Source of the DNA: Flavobacteriales bacterium
GTDB lineage: Bacteria > Bacteroidota > Bacteroidia > JACJYZ01
DNA length: 64,000 bases
Assembly: GCA_020635855.1 (NCBI GenBank)
Contig: JACJYZ010000002.1
Location: 1,674,001 to 1,738,000, forward strand
Direction: 5' to 3'
Shown here: in pieces, positions 35,849-41,864 of the stretch
How the letters are laid out: each line of letters opens with the position of its first letter
Position numbering within the stretch: the stretch's first letter is position 1
Position numbers and translations under genes: made by a program
The notes under the pieces: model-generated
Databases searched by the model: none
What the model was told of the DNA's origin: nothing
The model's input: only the letters and a program-made list of their open reading frames with translations

Positions 35849-36535
35849 TCAGGAACGTCGCTGCTTACCTTCTTCTTCAAGCAGCAAGTGTATATCGTCT
35901 ATCAACTGATCGATTTGTTTGGGATCCGTACCATCATAAAACCCACGGATGCGATGATGGCTATCAATCAGAATGAAGTTCTCGGTATGTATAAAATCAC
36001 TTTTACCGCCATCTCCTTTGGTGGTAACGGCAAAATAAGACTTGCGGGCCAGGTCATAAATCTGCTTTTTGTCACCGGTGAGAAACATCCACTTATCCGT
36101 ATGTGCATGGTATTTGTCGGCATATGCTTTTAAGGCTTCAACCGAATCCTGCTCCGGCATGACCGTGTGTGACACAAACATCACACGGTCATCATTCTCA
36201 AAGGCTTTATAAACCCGCTGCATCTGCACGGCCATTTTCAAACAAATACCCTGACAGGTGGTAAAGAAAAAATCGGAAACGTATACCTTATTCTCCAGGC
36301 TTTCCAGATGCACTTGCTTTCCATCCTGATTAACCAGGGTAAAATCCTGAATGGTGTGATCATGAGTTACTTTCTGCATTGAAGTATCCACCAATTCAGG
36401 ATTGATATCAGCCGGACTGAGAATAGGAAGTTGTTTTGTTTCCCTGCTGGTATTGATACGGTAACCGATGGCAACGCCCACGGCTAAAACCACAACCAAT
36501 GACACCAGTCTTATTTTTTCAGATTTTTGCAGCAT
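35849..36535 (-). CDS. SCO1/SenC family copper chaperone-like protein
   Basis: A membrane-anchored periplasmic thioredoxin-fold protein, 228 aa. An N-terminal helix (LVSLVVVLAVGVAIGYRI) serves as anchor. The copper site is complete: CxxxC in FFFTTCQGICLKM and the distal His in SDFIHTENFILID. SCO proteins help assemble the CuA site of cytochrome c oxidase or act in thiol reduction. No oxidase genes are nearby, so the client is unknown. The start sits directly before the helix. Confidence 0.9.
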   Translation of the reverse strand: MLQKSEKIRLVSLVVVLAVGVAIGYRINTSRETKQLPILSPADINPELVDTSMQKVTHDHTIQDFTLVNQDGKQVHLESLENKVYVSDFFFTTCQGICLKMAVQMQRVYKAFENDDRVMFVSHTVMPEQDSVEALKAYADKYHAHTDKWMFLTGDKKQIYDLARKSYFAVTTKGDGGKSDFIHTENFILIDSHHRIRGFYDGTDPKQIDQLIDDIHLLLEEEGKQRRS

Positions 36536-36573
36536 GTTCCCGGCTTTCGCGCTTCAAAGTTACCAGAAAAAGT

Positions 36574-36581
36574 TATTTTTG
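36574..36581 (+). promoter_or_regulatory. -7 box TATTTTTG before the tRNA-Arg/GIY-YIG cluster
   Basis: A perfect TAnnTTTG box 15 bases before the degenerate tRNA-Arg copy. It would transcribe the broken tRNA, the GIY-YIG frame and the intact tRNA-Arg as one RNA. A -33 box is not obvious. Confidence 0.5.
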
Positions 36582-36596
36582 CCTCCCTTGCAAACC

Positions 36597-36678
36597 GGTC
36601 GCGTAGCTCAGCTGGATACCTGCCTGCCGGCCCTAAGGCCAAAAGCGACGGCAGGCAGGGAGCAACAGCCTTCTAAGC
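36597..36678 (+). pseudogene. Broken tRNA-Arg copy with a 41-base palindromic insertion
   Basis: It starts GGTCGCGTAGCTCAGCTGGA, identical to the intact tRNA-Arg at 36924. It is interrupted in the D loop at 36619-36659 by a palindrome (CCTGCCTGCCG ... CGGCAGGCAGG, 11-bp perfect arms, inner GGCC/GGCC). It then resumes with GAGCAACAGCCTTCTAAGC through the anticodon loop. After 36678 the similarity stops and four bases later the GIY-YIG ATG begins. The 3-prime half is missing, so it cannot give a tRNA. Confidence 0.88.
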
Positions 36679-36681
36679 AGG

Positions 36682-36946
36682 ATGAAAACGTTCTTTGTAT
36701 ATGTGTTAGTCAGTAAAACCAAAGGCCTACGGTTCTACGTGGGCATGACACAAGACGTCCCGCAACGAATTAGGGAGCACAACACCGGTAGCACAAAATC
36801 GACCAAAGGATATGTACCTTGGGAGTTGTTTTTTGTTGAACAATATTCAAGTCGTTCAGAAGCCAGGGGTTAGAGAAAAGTATTGGAAAAGCGGGATCGG
36901 TAAAGAAAGAATCAAACACAAATGGTCGCGTAGCTCAGCTGGATAG
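36682..36946 (+). pseudogene. GIY-YIG nuclease family gene, frameshifted, ending inside tRNA-Arg
   Basis: The N-terminal 62 residues are a clear single-domain GIY-YIG protein: FFVYVLVSKTKGLRFYVGMT (the Y-V and Y-V-G triads) and REHNTGSTKSTKGYVPWELFF. The frame stops early (EARG, stop at 36871). Skipping one G in the GGGG run at 36866-36869 restores VREKYWKSGIGKERIKHKW, the expected family ending, for a total of 87 residues. In that frame the last seven codons and the TAG stop (36944-36946) are the first bases of the intact tRNA-Arg. Either a true frameshift or a homopolymer sequencing error. Related proteins are DNA nucleases, some associated with mobility. Confidence 0.82.
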
Positions 36947-36997
36947 AGCAACAGCCTTCTAAGCTGTGGGTCGAAGGTTCGAATCCTTCCGCGATCA
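36924..36997 (+). tRNA. tRNA-Arg (anticodon TCT)
   Basis: A complete cloverleaf. Acceptor GGTCGCG pairs with CGCGATC (one G-T), discriminator A. The D arm is GCTCAGCTGGATAGAGC. The anticodon stem ACAGC/GCTGT encloses CTTCTAA, giving TCT, which reads AGA/AGG. The T arm is GAAGGTTCGAATCCTTC. CCA is not encoded. Its 5-prime 23 bases also encode the end of the frame-corrected GIY-YIG protein. Confidence 0.95.
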
Positions 36998-37005
36998 CTC
37001 ATGAG

Positions 37006-37039
37006 AAAACCTTCATTGCTTGAGCAGTGGAGGTTTTTT
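37006..37039 (+). terminator. Terminator after tRNA-Arg
   Basis: AAAACCT at 37006-37012 pairs with AGGTTTT at 37031-37037, followed by more T. It lies nine bases beyond the tRNA end. Confidence 0.6.
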
Positions 37040-37067
37040 GTTTTACATTCAACTAACATCATAAAGC

Positions 37068-37102
37068 AAAAAGCGGCTGCCCCCATGTGGAGCAGCCGCT
37101 TT
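37068..37102 (-). terminator. Terminator of the PKD protein gene
   Basis: AAAGCGGCTGC at 37070-37080 pairs with GCAGCCGCTTT at 37092-37102. On the minus strand the stem is followed by a T run. It lies 28 bases past the stop of the gene at 37130. Confidence 0.8.
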
Positions 37103-37129
37103 GATTTTCGCGGGGGTATACGCGAGTGC

Positions 37130-39436
37130 TTACTTCACAATCACCTGTTGGTGACGGATGTCGGCTCCCGTGTTCACCACCATCATATACACGCCCGGGG
37201 GGACATCTATATTCCACTGCATCTGGTGCTGACCCGCTTGCAGGTAGCCATCCTGTATCACTGACAATACTTTGCCCTGCAGGTCGTAGACCTTCACGCT
37301 GGCCTGTCCGCTTTCACTCATCTCAAAGCGAATACTGGCCTGGCTGTTGGCAGGGTTCGGCATGATGGTCAGGCCTGACAAGTTGCTGTTGCCCGCTGCC
37401 ATGCCTTCGGCGCGGGGTGCGCATTGTTGATCCACCTTGATTTTTCTCGTATAAGAACGATCGCAGGTAGTGCTGTCGCCGCCTGTACCTGAAACTGTCA
37501 ACGTGACCGTGTAGTCACCGACGGCGGCATAGGTATGGGTCGGACTCTTGACATTGGATGTGGTGCTGTCACCGAAATCCCATGTCCAGCTGTTGATCGT
37601 GGTGCCCGGCATCACAAAGGTGAAATTCATGAATTTCACTGTCATGCAGCTGTCGCGTGTGCGGAAGCCCGGACGGATGTAGCAGGGCGCATCGCTGCAA
37701 TCGTTCACGGTCACGTGCCTGCAATAGGTCCTTGTACATGCAACGCTGTCGTGATCCATAGCAGTTACGGTCAGACATACGTTGTAGGTACCCTCGGTGG
37801 CATAAGTGTAATCCGGGTGCTGATCGGTGGATGTACTTCCGTCGCCGAAATCCCATGACCATCCGGTGATGGTGGTTCCATTCCTGGTACCGCTGTTGTC
37901 ATGGAAGGAAACCGTCATGCAGCTGTCGCGCATACAGAATGAGGGGCGGATGTAACAATCATCATTCGAACAGTTGTCCCTCACCTCTACCCTGCGGCAG
38001 TAAGTTTGCTCACAAACCGAGCTGTCACCACCGATGGCGGTCACGGTCAGGCAAACACTGTTGTACACGCCGGCATTGGCGTAGGTATGGGAAGGATTCT
38101 GACTGTTTGATGTGGATCCATCGCCGAAATCCCATGACCATCCGGTGATGGTGGTACCCGGAACAACTTCGGCATCGCCCATGAAATTCACGGTCAGACA
38201 TGTGGTATCCTTTTCATATTTGAAGTGAGGTTTCACATGGCATGGCGCGTTGCTGCAATCGCGAACCTTCACCTGTTTGCAATAGGTACGTGTGCATTGG
38301 GCACTGTCGCGATCCATGGCGGTCAGGGTCAGACATACATCGTAGGTTCCTTCGGTTGCATATACATGCTCGGGGTTCTGATCAGCGGAAGTTGTGCCAT
38401 CGCCGAAGTCCCATGACCAATCGGTGATCACAGTCCCTTTTGCAGTGCTGCTGTAATCGCGGAAGCGAACCGTGAGGCAGCTGTCGCGCTCACCAAAGCC
38501 CGGACGGATGTAACACATATTGGTACCGCAGTCGCGCACTTCCACCCTACCGCAGTAGGTTTGATCGCATTGAGAACCGTTGCCACCCACTGCGGTCACG
38601 GTCAGGCATACATTGTTGTATACACCCGGGTTTGCGAACACATGCACCGGGTTCTGGCTGGTGGATGTGGTGCCGTCACCGAAATCCCACAACCAACCGG
38701 TGATGGTGGTGCCGGGTGCTGCGTTGGCCGAACCGAAGAAATTCACGGTCAGGCAGGTGGTATCATTGAATGATTTGAAGTAGGGTTTGATGTGACAGGG
38801 TGCATTGCTGCAATCTTCAACCGTTACCTGGCGGCAGTACAGGCGGGTGCATTCGGAGCTGTCTTTGTTCAGTCCGGTCACCGTAAGGCACACGGTGTAA
38901 GTTCCGCCGGCACCATACAGGTGCTCGGGGTTCTGATCAGATGACGTGGTACCGTCACCGAAATCCCATGACCATGCGGTGATGGTTGATCCCCAACCTG
39001 CATCGCTGACATCGTGGAATTTTGCGGTCAGGCAGCTGTCGCGTTCGTAAAAACCTGCTTTTACGTGGCAATCGTTTCCGCATCCTTTAAGGGTAATGTA
39101 CCGGTCATAGCTGCGGTCGCATACATTGCTGTCTGCGTCCATGCCGGTGATGGTAAGCGTAACTTTGTATGTACCTCCCGTAGGATAGGCATGTGATGGA
39201 TTTTGTACTCCATCTGTTGAACCATCACCGAAATCCCATGACCATGAGGTAATGGTTGTTTTGGATCCGGCGGTGCTTTGATCCGTGAAGTTCACTGTAC
39301 AACTGTCAACCTTTGCATCGAAGTAGGGTTTGAGGCTACATCGTTTGTCGTGGGATTGTGCGGAAGCCACAGATCCCACGCACAGCATGGCAACTGTGCA
39401 CAGCCCGGTGAAAAGTTTTGAGCGTGTGTTTTTCAT
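37130..39436 (-). CDS. Seven-PKD-domain secreted protein with T9SS sorting domain
   Basis: A 768-aa surface protein. The signal peptide runs to VASAQ. Seven PKD domains of about 92 residues follow, each with a W-DFGDG core (SWSWDFGDGSTDG, AWSWDFGDGTTSS, GWLWDFGDGTTST and so on). From domain 2 onward each domain opens and closes with conserved Cys and most carry an internal VCLTVT strand. Domains 2, 4 and 6 resemble each other (DSCLT, CTRxYC), as do 3 and 5 (DTTCLTVNF, QTYCxRVEV), so a two-domain unit seems to have been duplicated. The C-terminus (LTIMPNPANSQASIRFEMS to HQQVIVK) is a type A sorting domain. The ligand is unknown; an adhesive or structural role is plausible. Confidence 0.9.
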   Translation of the reverse strand: MKNTRSKLFTGLCTVAMLCVGSVASAQSHDKRCSLKPYFDAKVDSCTVNFTDQSTAGSKTTITSWSWDFGDGSTDGVQNPSHAYPTGGTYKVTLTITGMDADSNVCDRSYDRYITLKGCGNDCHVKAGFYERDSCLTAKFHDVSDAGWGSTITAWSWDFGDGTTSSDQNPEHLYGAGGTYTVCLTVTGLNKDSSECTRLYCRQVTVEDCSNAPCHIKPYFKSFNDTTCLTVNFFGSANAAPGTTITGWLWDFGDGTTSTSQNPVHVFANPGVYNNVCLTVTAVGGNGSQCDQTYCGRVEVRDCGTNMCYIRPGFGERDSCLTVRFRDYSSTAKGTVITDWSWDFGDGTTSADQNPEHVYATEGTYDVCLTLTAMDRDSAQCTRTYCKQVKVRDCSNAPCHVKPHFKYEKDTTCLTVNFMGDAEVVPGTTITGWSWDFGDGSTSNSQNPSHTYANAGVYNSVCLTVTAIGGDSSVCEQTYCRRVEVRDNCSNDDCYIRPSFCMRDSCMTVSFHDNSGTRNGTTITGWSWDFGDGSTSTDQHPDYTYATEGTYNVCLTVTAMDHDSVACTRTYCRHVTVNDCSDAPCYIRPGFRTRDSCMTVKFMNFTFVMPGTTINSWTWDFGDSTTSNVKSPTHTYAAVGDYTVTLTVSGTGGDSTTCDRSYTRKIKVDQQCAPRAEGMAAGNSNLSGLTIMPNPANSQASIRFEMSESGQASVKVYDLQGKVLSVIQDGYLQAGQHQMQWNIDVPPGVYMMVVNTGADIRHQQVIVK

Positions 39437-39791
39437 AACTTTCAGTATTAGGCTTAATAAGGATTAAACTTGCCCAAGCGATAAAATAAGGCGGGAGAGA
39501 ATCAGGCTTGGAGGAATTAAACCCAACTTAGGCATTCGGTACACGCGGAGCAACCAAAATATGGATGAATTGCCATCCAAAACTTGGAGTCAAAATACTT
39601 GCGCAAATCCAATGGGTAAATTTTAAATTACACCAGGTCAGTGTTTTTCAACCGTGATAAAATTTTATTTTGCTTGTTGCGCAACTCAAATTTGCAATCC
39701 GGCATTTTAGACATCCGAACGAAAGACATGCCAGATTGAACAACATGTGATTTATTTAAGGCAATTGTATTATCTTGCGGCCCGAATTGAA
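39437..39791. other. Upstream region of the PKD gene, no gene seen
   Basis: An AT-richer stretch of about 350 bases. It presumably holds the leftward promoter of the PKD protein gene and the rightward promoter of the tRNA-Pro cluster. I find no reading frame or structured RNA I can defend. Confidence 0.5.
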
Positions 39792-39860
39792 TGGGGTGTA
39801 CACGGCCGGTATCGCATCCCGCTTTTGGCGGGAAGGTCGCAGGTTCGACGCCCTGGTGAA
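39792..39860 (+). pseudogene. Degenerate tRNA-Pro-like copy with palindromic anticodon arm
   Basis: TGGGGTGTACACGGCCGGTA followed by TCCCGCTTTTGGCGGGA (39817-39833) and GGTCGCAGGTTCGACG resembles the intact tRNA-Pro at 39888. The anticodon arm is replaced by a palindrome and the acceptor ends (TGGGGTG and CTGGTGA) do not pair. It is probably not functional. Confidence 0.7.
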
Positions 39861-39887
39861 ATGAATGGAATTGTTCTTTACTCTTCT

Positions 39888-39961
39888 CGGGGTGTAGCGT
39901 AGCCCGGTATCGCGCCTGCTTTGGGAGCAGGAGGTCGCAGGTTCGAATCCTGCCACCCCGA
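39888..39961 (+). tRNA. tRNA-Pro (anticodon TGG)
   Basis: Acceptor CGGGGTG pairs with CACCCCG, discriminator A. The D arm region is TAGCGTAGCCCGGTATCGCG. The anticodon stem CCTGC/GCAGG encloses TTTGGGA, giving TGG. The T arm is CGCAGGTTCGAATCCTGC. This is the only copy of the four in this region with intact stems. Confidence 0.94.
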
Positions 39962-39966
39962 CATAA

Positions 39967-40016
39967 ACAGTGTGAGTGTGGAGCTTGAGTTTGGAGAAGG
40001 CTCCACACACTGTTTT
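39967..40016 (+). terminator. Terminator hairpin of tRNA-Pro, duplicated at 40149-40198
   Basis: ACAGTGTG..TGTGGAGC (39967-39984) pairs with GCTCCACACACTGT (40000-40013) with a two-base bulge, followed by TTT. An identical hairpin follows the next copy at about 40149-40198. Confidence 0.72.
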
Positions 40017-40082
40017 ACCTCAATACTCACACTGGAACTCCTTCCCTGAAAATCCTTTTTTTCTCACCGACACTTTTATTCC

Positions 40083-40143
40083 ACGCCCGGTATCGCGTCC
40101 CGCTCAGGCGGGAAGGTCGCAGGTTCGAATCCTGCCACCCCGA
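40083..40143 (+). pseudogene. Degenerate tRNA-Pro copy, anticodon arm replaced by a palindrome
   Basis: From ACGCCCGGTATCGCG onward it equals the intact tRNA-Pro, except that the 17-base anticodon arm is exchanged for TCCCGCTCAGGCGGGA (40098-40113). The 5-prime acceptor strand is absent. The 3-prime half, including CCACCCCGACA, is identical to the intact gene. Confidence 0.82.
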
Positions 40144-40271
40144 CATAAACAGTGTGAGTGTGGAGCTTGAGTTTGGAGAAGGCTCCACACACTGTTTTAC
40201 CTCAATACTCACACTGGCACTCCTTCTCTGAAAATCCTTTTTTTCTTTTTCTCACCGACGCTTTTAAGTCC

Positions 40272-40320
40272 GTGCCCGGTATCGCGTCCCGCTTGTGGCG
40301 GGAAGGTCACAGGTTCGAAA
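40272..40320 (+). pseudogene. Third degenerate tRNA-Pro fragment
   Basis: GTGCCCGGTATCGCG, then the palindrome TCCCGCTTGTGGCGGGA (40287-40303), then GGTCACAGGTTCGAA. It breaks off in the T loop, nine bases before the stop codon of the response regulator-kinase gene. Both acceptor strands are missing. Confidence 0.78.
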
Positions 40321-40328
40321 ACACCTGC

Positions 40329-41393
40329 CTATTTCTTGGGCAGTGTAAAATAGAAGGATGTTCCCTCCCCTTCCTTGGACTCGCACCAGATGGAACCTTC
40401 GTGTCGATCAATGATCTTCCGGCATGTTGAAAGCCCAAGTCCGGTTCCGGCATATTTGCGGCCCGTGTGCGCCCGTTTGAAAGGCTCAAACACCACTTTT
40501 TGCAGGTCTTGCGGTATGCCGATTCCATTGTCCTGCACGCATATCAACCACTCGAGATCCAGGTCTTCAGCGCTCACGTGAATTTCAGGAACCTCCGCAT
40601 CACAGAATTTGATGCTGTTGGCGATCAGGTTTTGAAGGAGCTGCGAAAGTTGCGGTTCATTTCCGTGAACGTGCGGTAAAAGTTCATTGGTGACGTTTGC
40701 ATTGCGCTCCCCGATGATCATTGCCAGGTTTTCCTTTGCATTGTTAAGTGCCGTTTGCATGGCAACATGCCCGAAGGATACTTCTCCTCCGGACACCTGG
40801 TTGTATTCATGCAGGGTATCGATGAGTTCCACCGCACGGTTGCCCAGTCTCTCCACCTGTTCGTACAACTGAAAGGCCTTCTCAAAATCGCCCTGCTCCA
40901 CCAGTTTGCGCATCATCGCGCCCATGGCGGAAATATTACGGATGGGAGCTTTGAGGTCATGGGCCAGTATCTTGGCAAAGTTTTCCAATGCCTGTCTTTG
41001 CTCATCCACCCTTTGCTGGAGATCAACTTTTTCCAGGGAATGTTTAACAATGCGGTGGATGGAATCTTTGGTAATGAATCTTTTCGGGACATAATCCACG
41101 GCACCTCTTTTGATCGCCTCGGATGCAACCATCTCATCTCCCTCACCGCTGGACATCACCAGTGCGGTATAAGGGAATTTCTCACGCAATGCTTCAATGC
41201 CTGCCAGGCCATTGAACTTCGGCATGTTGTAGTCAATGAAGGCACAATCGAAAAGGTGGTGCTCACTTTTTTCCAGTGCATCTTCAACATTTTCCGCTTC
41301 GGTTACAAGGCAGGGAATTCCGGATTGTTTCAATGCACGGCTGATCTGTTTGCGATCACCGTCGTCATCGTCAATAATAAGTATGTTCAGCAT
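40329..41393 (-). CDS. Hybrid protein: receiver domain followed by histidine kinase
   Basis: A cytoplasmic two-component protein, 354 aa. The receiver domain comes first (about 1-120): ILIIDDDDGDRKQ acidic pocket, phospho-acceptor Asp in CAFIDYNMP, VMSS and the Lys in DYVPKRF. A HisKA region follows with the phospho-His in KILAHDLKAPIRNIS. The ATPase domain has NLIANSIKF (N box), VQDNGIGIP (G1) and GTGLGLS (G2). No membrane helix is seen, so input probably comes via its receiver. I start at 41393 (MLNILIIDDD). It is the last gene of the cluster with the response regulator and sensor kinase upstream. Confidence 0.9.
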   Translation of the reverse strand: MLNILIIDDDDGDRKQISRALKQSGIPCLVTEAENVEDALEKSEHHLFDCAFIDYNMPKFNGLAGIEALREKFPYTALVMSSGEGDEMVASEAIKRGAVDYVPKRFITKDSIHRIVKHSLEKVDLQQRVDEQRQALENFAKILAHDLKAPIRNISAMGAMMRKLVEQGDFEKAFQLYEQVERLGNRAVELIDTLHEYNQVSGGEVSFGHVAMQTALNNAKENLAMIIGERNANVTNELLPHVHGNEPQLSQLLQNLIANSIKFCDAEVPEIHVSAEDLDLEWLICVQDNGIGIPQDLQKVVFEPFKRAHTGRKYAGTGLGLSTCRKIIDRHEGSIWCESKEGEGTSFYFTLPKK

Positions 41394-41407
41394 GATTGGG
41401 GAAAGAG

Positions 41408-41863
41408 TTATGACCGGGGAGTGGGAAGTTCGATGATCCGCCAATAGATATCCACCAGATCCACCAGCTTCAGGAAATCCTGACCTGCCGTTTCCTTCAC
41501 GATATACCCTGCAACGTTCAGGTCGTATGCCTTGATTTTATCGTCATCGCTTTTTGAAGTGGTAAGCACGAATACGATGCACTTTTTGAGTTCAGGATCC
41601 TTGCGCATTTCCTGAATGAGCTGAATGCCGTTCATCCTGGGCATGTTCAGATCAACGAAAAGGATAAAAGGCACGGGTGGCTTTTCTTTACCGTTTTCAC
41701 CCCGGAGTATTTCGAGGGCATCTATTCCATCTTCTGCACGAATGATGGGATTGGCGATTTTCGCTTTGCTAAATGCGCGATTGACGGCTTTTGCATCGCC
41801 GTCGTCATCTTCCACCAAAAAAATATTGATGGGTCGACTGTTGTTTTCAAGAAGTATAGACAT
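41408..41863 (-). CDS. Single-domain response regulator (Rcp1-like)
   Basis: A 151-aa receiver protein without an output domain. It has NIFLVEDDDGDAKAVNRAF, the phospho-acceptor Asp in FILFVDLNMPRMNG, the conserved Thr in FVLTTSKSDDD and Lys in GYIVKETAG. The extended loop before the phosphorylated strand is as in the Rcp1 type that pairs with phytochrome-like kinases. Its ATG lies one base from the stop of the upstream sensor kinase, and it is followed by the hybrid protein. It is probably a phosphotransfer carrier between the two kinases. Confidence 0.9.
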   Translation of the reverse strand: MSILLENNSRPINIFLVEDDDGDAKAVNRAFSKAKIANPIIRAEDGIDALEILRGENGKEKPPVPFILFVDLNMPRMNGIQLIQEMRKDPELKKCIVFVLTTSKSDDDKIKAYDLNVAGYIVKETAGQDFLKLVDLVDIYWRIIELPTPRS

Positions 41864-41864
41864 G

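Larger units (their letters stand above)
39962..40271. repeat. Tandem duplication of tRNA-Pro 3-prime half and its spacer
   Basis: The tRNA-Pro T arm and the following spacer (AACAGTGTGAGTGTGGAGCT through TACCTCAATACTCACACTGG to CTCACCGAC) occur again 182 bases further on, almost unchanged. A third tRNA-like piece follows after 190 bases. The second spacer has an extra TCTTTT-type insertion. No gene lies between the tRNA and 40329. Confidence 0.88.

Noticed and set aside
36682..36873. GIY-YIG frame as a complete 63-residue protein
   Set aside because: The family continues with REKYWKSG, which is present one base out of frame right after the early stop, so the frame is better described as frameshifted.
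38225..38427. Plus-strand frames opposite the PKD repeats
   Set aside because: They recur with the repeat period and are antisense shadows of the conserved PKD coding sequence.
39792..40320. tRNA-like copies read as functional tRNAs with Lys (TTT) or Thr (TGT) anticodons
   Set aside because: Acceptor strands are missing or unpaired, the loops derive from a palindrome, and one copy has only a six-base loop. Treated as pseudogenes.
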